From the NCBI GenBank assembly GCA_003987725.1, contig RXJH01000003.1, forward strand, positions 681,524 through 745,523: a stretch of 64,000 nucleotides of DNA. Direction: 5' to 3'. Source of the stretch: Hyphomicrobium sp. Its GTDB lineage: Bacteria; Pseudomonadota; Alphaproteobacteria; Rhizobiales; Hyphomicrobiaceae. The notes beneath the pieces are model-generated. The model saw nothing but the letters and a program-made list of their open reading frames with translations, was not told where the DNA came from and ran no database searches. Positions 62,351-64,000 of this stretch are shown here, piece by piece; the stretch's first letter is position 1; every line of letters starts with the position of its first letter. A program made the translations under genes and the position numbers.

Positions 62351-63244
62351 CTACCAGGCGAGTTCCAGCATGGCGCCGAGAGCCGGCGGCGAGCCCGGTC
62401 CGAACAAGTCGGACAGCTTCGCCGTCGAGAGATCTATGCCGTCGACCGTCTCGTGCCGATGAATTCCGGAGGCGATGAAGAGCGCATCGCAGCCGTAGTT
62501 TTCGGCCCCCTTGAGGTCCGTTCGTAACGCATCGCCTATGACGAGGATCTTGCTGCGCTCGACGTTGGCGTTGCGCAGCGCTTCGGCTTTTTGATGCGCA
62601 GTCTCGTAAGTGTTGAGGTGAGGCTTCCCCGTCCAGAAAACCGGGCCGCCCATGTGGACATAAAGATCCGCGATGGCTCCGGCGCAAAAGAGGAGTGTGC
62701 CGCCGACGTCGACGACGAGATCCGGATTTGCGCACACGAACGGCAGCCGCCTTGCGAGTGCCGCTTCGAGAAGAGGCCGGTAATCGTCGGGCGTTTCATT
62801 CCGGTCGTCGTTGAGCCCGGTGCAGATGATTGCCTCGGCTTCGGCCAGCGGAACAGAGCGCGCGCGAAGCGCCGAGAAGAAGGCTCGATCGCGGTCCTGC
62901 GGACCGATGCAGTGCAGCGTATGAAAGCCGCGTGCGGCAACATGATCGAGTGCGAGATCACCTGATGAAACGATATCGTCCCAGGCGCTAGTCGGAACCT
63001 GCTTTGAGGCGAGCATATCGGCCACGCGCCGCTTGGGCACGGGCGCGTTGGTAACGAGTATGACCGTGCCGCCGCCGGCTCGAAACTTTTCGAGTGCCTG
63101 GCAGGCGCCTTCGAAGGCCGTTGCGCCGTTATGGACGACCCCCCATACGTCGCAGAAAATCACGTCATAGCGCGCGAGGAGGGGACCGGCGTGCGGCAAG
63201 ATCGAAGGTACTCTGGGGTCGTGGCCGGACGATGATTTTCGCAA
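62351..63244 (-). CDS. HAD-superfamily class IIA phosphatase (TIGR01459-like)
   Basis: 297 residues. Motif I FCDVWGVVHNGATAF (a DxWG variant of DxDG), motif II LVTNAPVPKRRV, lysine in FWTGKPHLNTYE and motif IV LVIGDALRTDLKGAENYGCDALFIASG. The NagD-like class IIA cap lies between. The Trp variant is normal for the alphaproteobacterial TIGR01459 family, whose substrate is not known. It converges on the secreted protein gene. Confidence 0.9.
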   Translation of the reverse strand: MRKSSSGHDPRVPSILPHAGPLLARYDVIFCDVWGVVHNGATAFEGACQALEKFRAGGGTVILVTNAPVPKRRVADMLASKQVPTSAWDDIVSSGDLALDHVAARGFHTLHCIGPQDRDRAFFSALRARSVPLAEAEAIICTGLNDDRNETPDDYRPLLEAALARRLPFVCANPDLVVDVGGTLLFCAGAIADLYVHMGGPVFWTGKPHLNTYETAHQKAEALRNANVERSKILVIGDALRTDLKGAENYGCDALFIASGIHRHETVDGIDLSTAKLSDLFGPGSPPALGAMLELAW

Positions 63245-63542
63245 ATTCAGTCTCGCACTTTAGCTGGCGTGAATTGAACACGCGGTTTTGATTGGGTTGA
63301 TCGGAGCAGAAGGGGTCGCGGTGAGTTAACGGCCATCGAGTTCGCAATCAAGCTCATTCCAAGCGGACCGATGGCGGAAAGCCGTCCCGAAGCGGGACGA
63401 CGCCGCGTGCCTGAGCATAAGACTTATGCCGCAGGATGACTGGCTAAATAGCCAGTAGTAGCCCGGCTCACCGAACTACAATATGGGCAAAAATTTTAAT
63501 TCATTTGTAGACTGATTAATTTTTGACGACGCGATTTCGCGA

Positions 63543-64000
63543 ATGATGAAGATGAAGACCGGCGGTCATTCCTCCATGCCTACTGCGCGTAAAGCGTATG
63601 GATCCCGAAGGAAGCAGATCGGACCACCGGACGGGCTATTCGAGCGCGCGATGAAGGGCATGGTGCGCGGCTTGGCGATCTTCGACAAGGAACATCGGCT
63701 GATCGTTTGCAACAATCTCTACCGGGAGATTTTTGATCTGCCGGATGAGCTAACGACGTCCGGCGCCACATTTGCGGATATCATCGCCCATCATGTGTCG
63801 CGAGAAAGACGTCTCGATGCGAAGGGGGATCGCGCCCTCCAGCAACGTCGGATCAACGAACATCTGACGGCCCTGTCCGAAGGCAAGCCATTTCAACAAA
63901 CGAGATATCTGAAGAGCGGCCGGATCATCCTCCTCTCGAGTCAGCCTCTGCCTGATGGCGGATGGGTCGACATCCAGGAGGACGTTACCGCCGAGCGCCA
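63543..64000 (+). CDS. PAS-domain sensor protein, C-terminus beyond window
   Basis: Open for 152 codons to the right edge. After ~35 basic residues: LFERAMKGMVRGLAIFDKEHRLIVCNNLYREIFDLPDEL, then TTSGATFADIIAHHVSR and LKSGRIILLSSQPLPDGGWVDIQEDVT. This is a PAS_7-type domain, which in alphaproteobacteria precedes GGDEF/EAL or histidine kinase modules. The output domain is not visible. Start may be any of the ATGs at 63543, 63546 or 63552. Confidence 0.8.
   Translation, partial: MMKMKTGGHSSMPTARKAYGSRRKQIGPPDGLFERAMKGMVRGLAIFDKEHRLIVCNNLYREIFDLPDELTTSGATFADIIAHHVSRERRLDAKGDRALQQRRINEHLTALSEGKPFQQTRYLKSGRIILLSSQPLPDGGWVDIQEDVTAER

Overview
The window looks like chromosome from an alphaproteobacterium of the order Hyphomicrobiales, possibly a Hyphomicrobium-like genus. 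The genus is a guess. The order is inferred from a PhyR-NepR-EcfG general stress response locus, an NdvA-type glucan exporter, OpgH, a short (type 2) ArgC, DUF2842, a TIGR01459-type HAD protein and GC-rich codon use.

Positions 1 to 12045 are the right part of a genomic island. A tyrosine integrase (10818-11960) with an upstream excisionase-like gene sits next to a 45-bp copy of the 3' half of tRNA-Pro(GGG) at 12001-12045. Because this is only the 3' half, the intact tRNA and the left end should lie beyond position 1. Cargo: a KAP-type P-loop NTPase cut by the window edge, a GIY-YIG protein, an Mrr-type restriction endonuclease, a stub resembling the N-terminus of HsdR, an ASCH protein, a DUF2726 membrane protein, an Arc-like repressor with a palindromic operator, and several unknown small genes. 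Gene-poor stretches hold a dispersed 14-bp motif and a dense array of hairpins. Just outside the island is a broken metallophosphoesterase gene.

From 13.4 to 18.2 kb: a WaaE/LgtF-like glycosyltransferase, an MsbA-like ABC exporter and an unknown membrane protein. From 18.2 to 26.8 kb is a trehalose block: a four-gene operon otsA, ROK kinase, PfkB kinase, otsB; a HisKA_2 histidine kinase; a GH15 glycosidase; and a second ROK kinase whose two halves are in swapped order (circularly permuted). From 26.9 to 36.6 kb is the stress-signalling core: a REC-PAS-HWE-REC kinase, a 1898-residue poly-HAMP hybrid kinase, ecfG-nepR and the divergent phyR. Sequences matching the EcfG promoter consensus (GGAAC, 16-17 bp, CGTT) lie before phyR, nepR, the poly-HAMP kinase and the permuted ROK kinase, with a weaker match before otsA. 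This suggests one regulon joining stress sensing to sugar and trehalose metabolism.

From 36.7 to 48.6 kb: a periplasmic protein, a NarL-type two-component pair, a Wza/Wzc-like polysaccharide export pair, ctaA, argC, terC, rplM-rpsI and a family 25 glycosyltransferase. From 48.9 to 64 kb: an enoyl-CoA hydratase/VOC/CoA-binding operon, ribA, ndvA, a RibD-type reductase, cytochrome b561, a tight operon of alcohol dehydrogenase-like, pterin synthase-like, glycosyltransferase and methyltransferase genes (a possible pterin pathway), opgH, an FkbM methyltransferase, a secreted protein, a HAD phosphatase and the start of a PAS-domain sensor.
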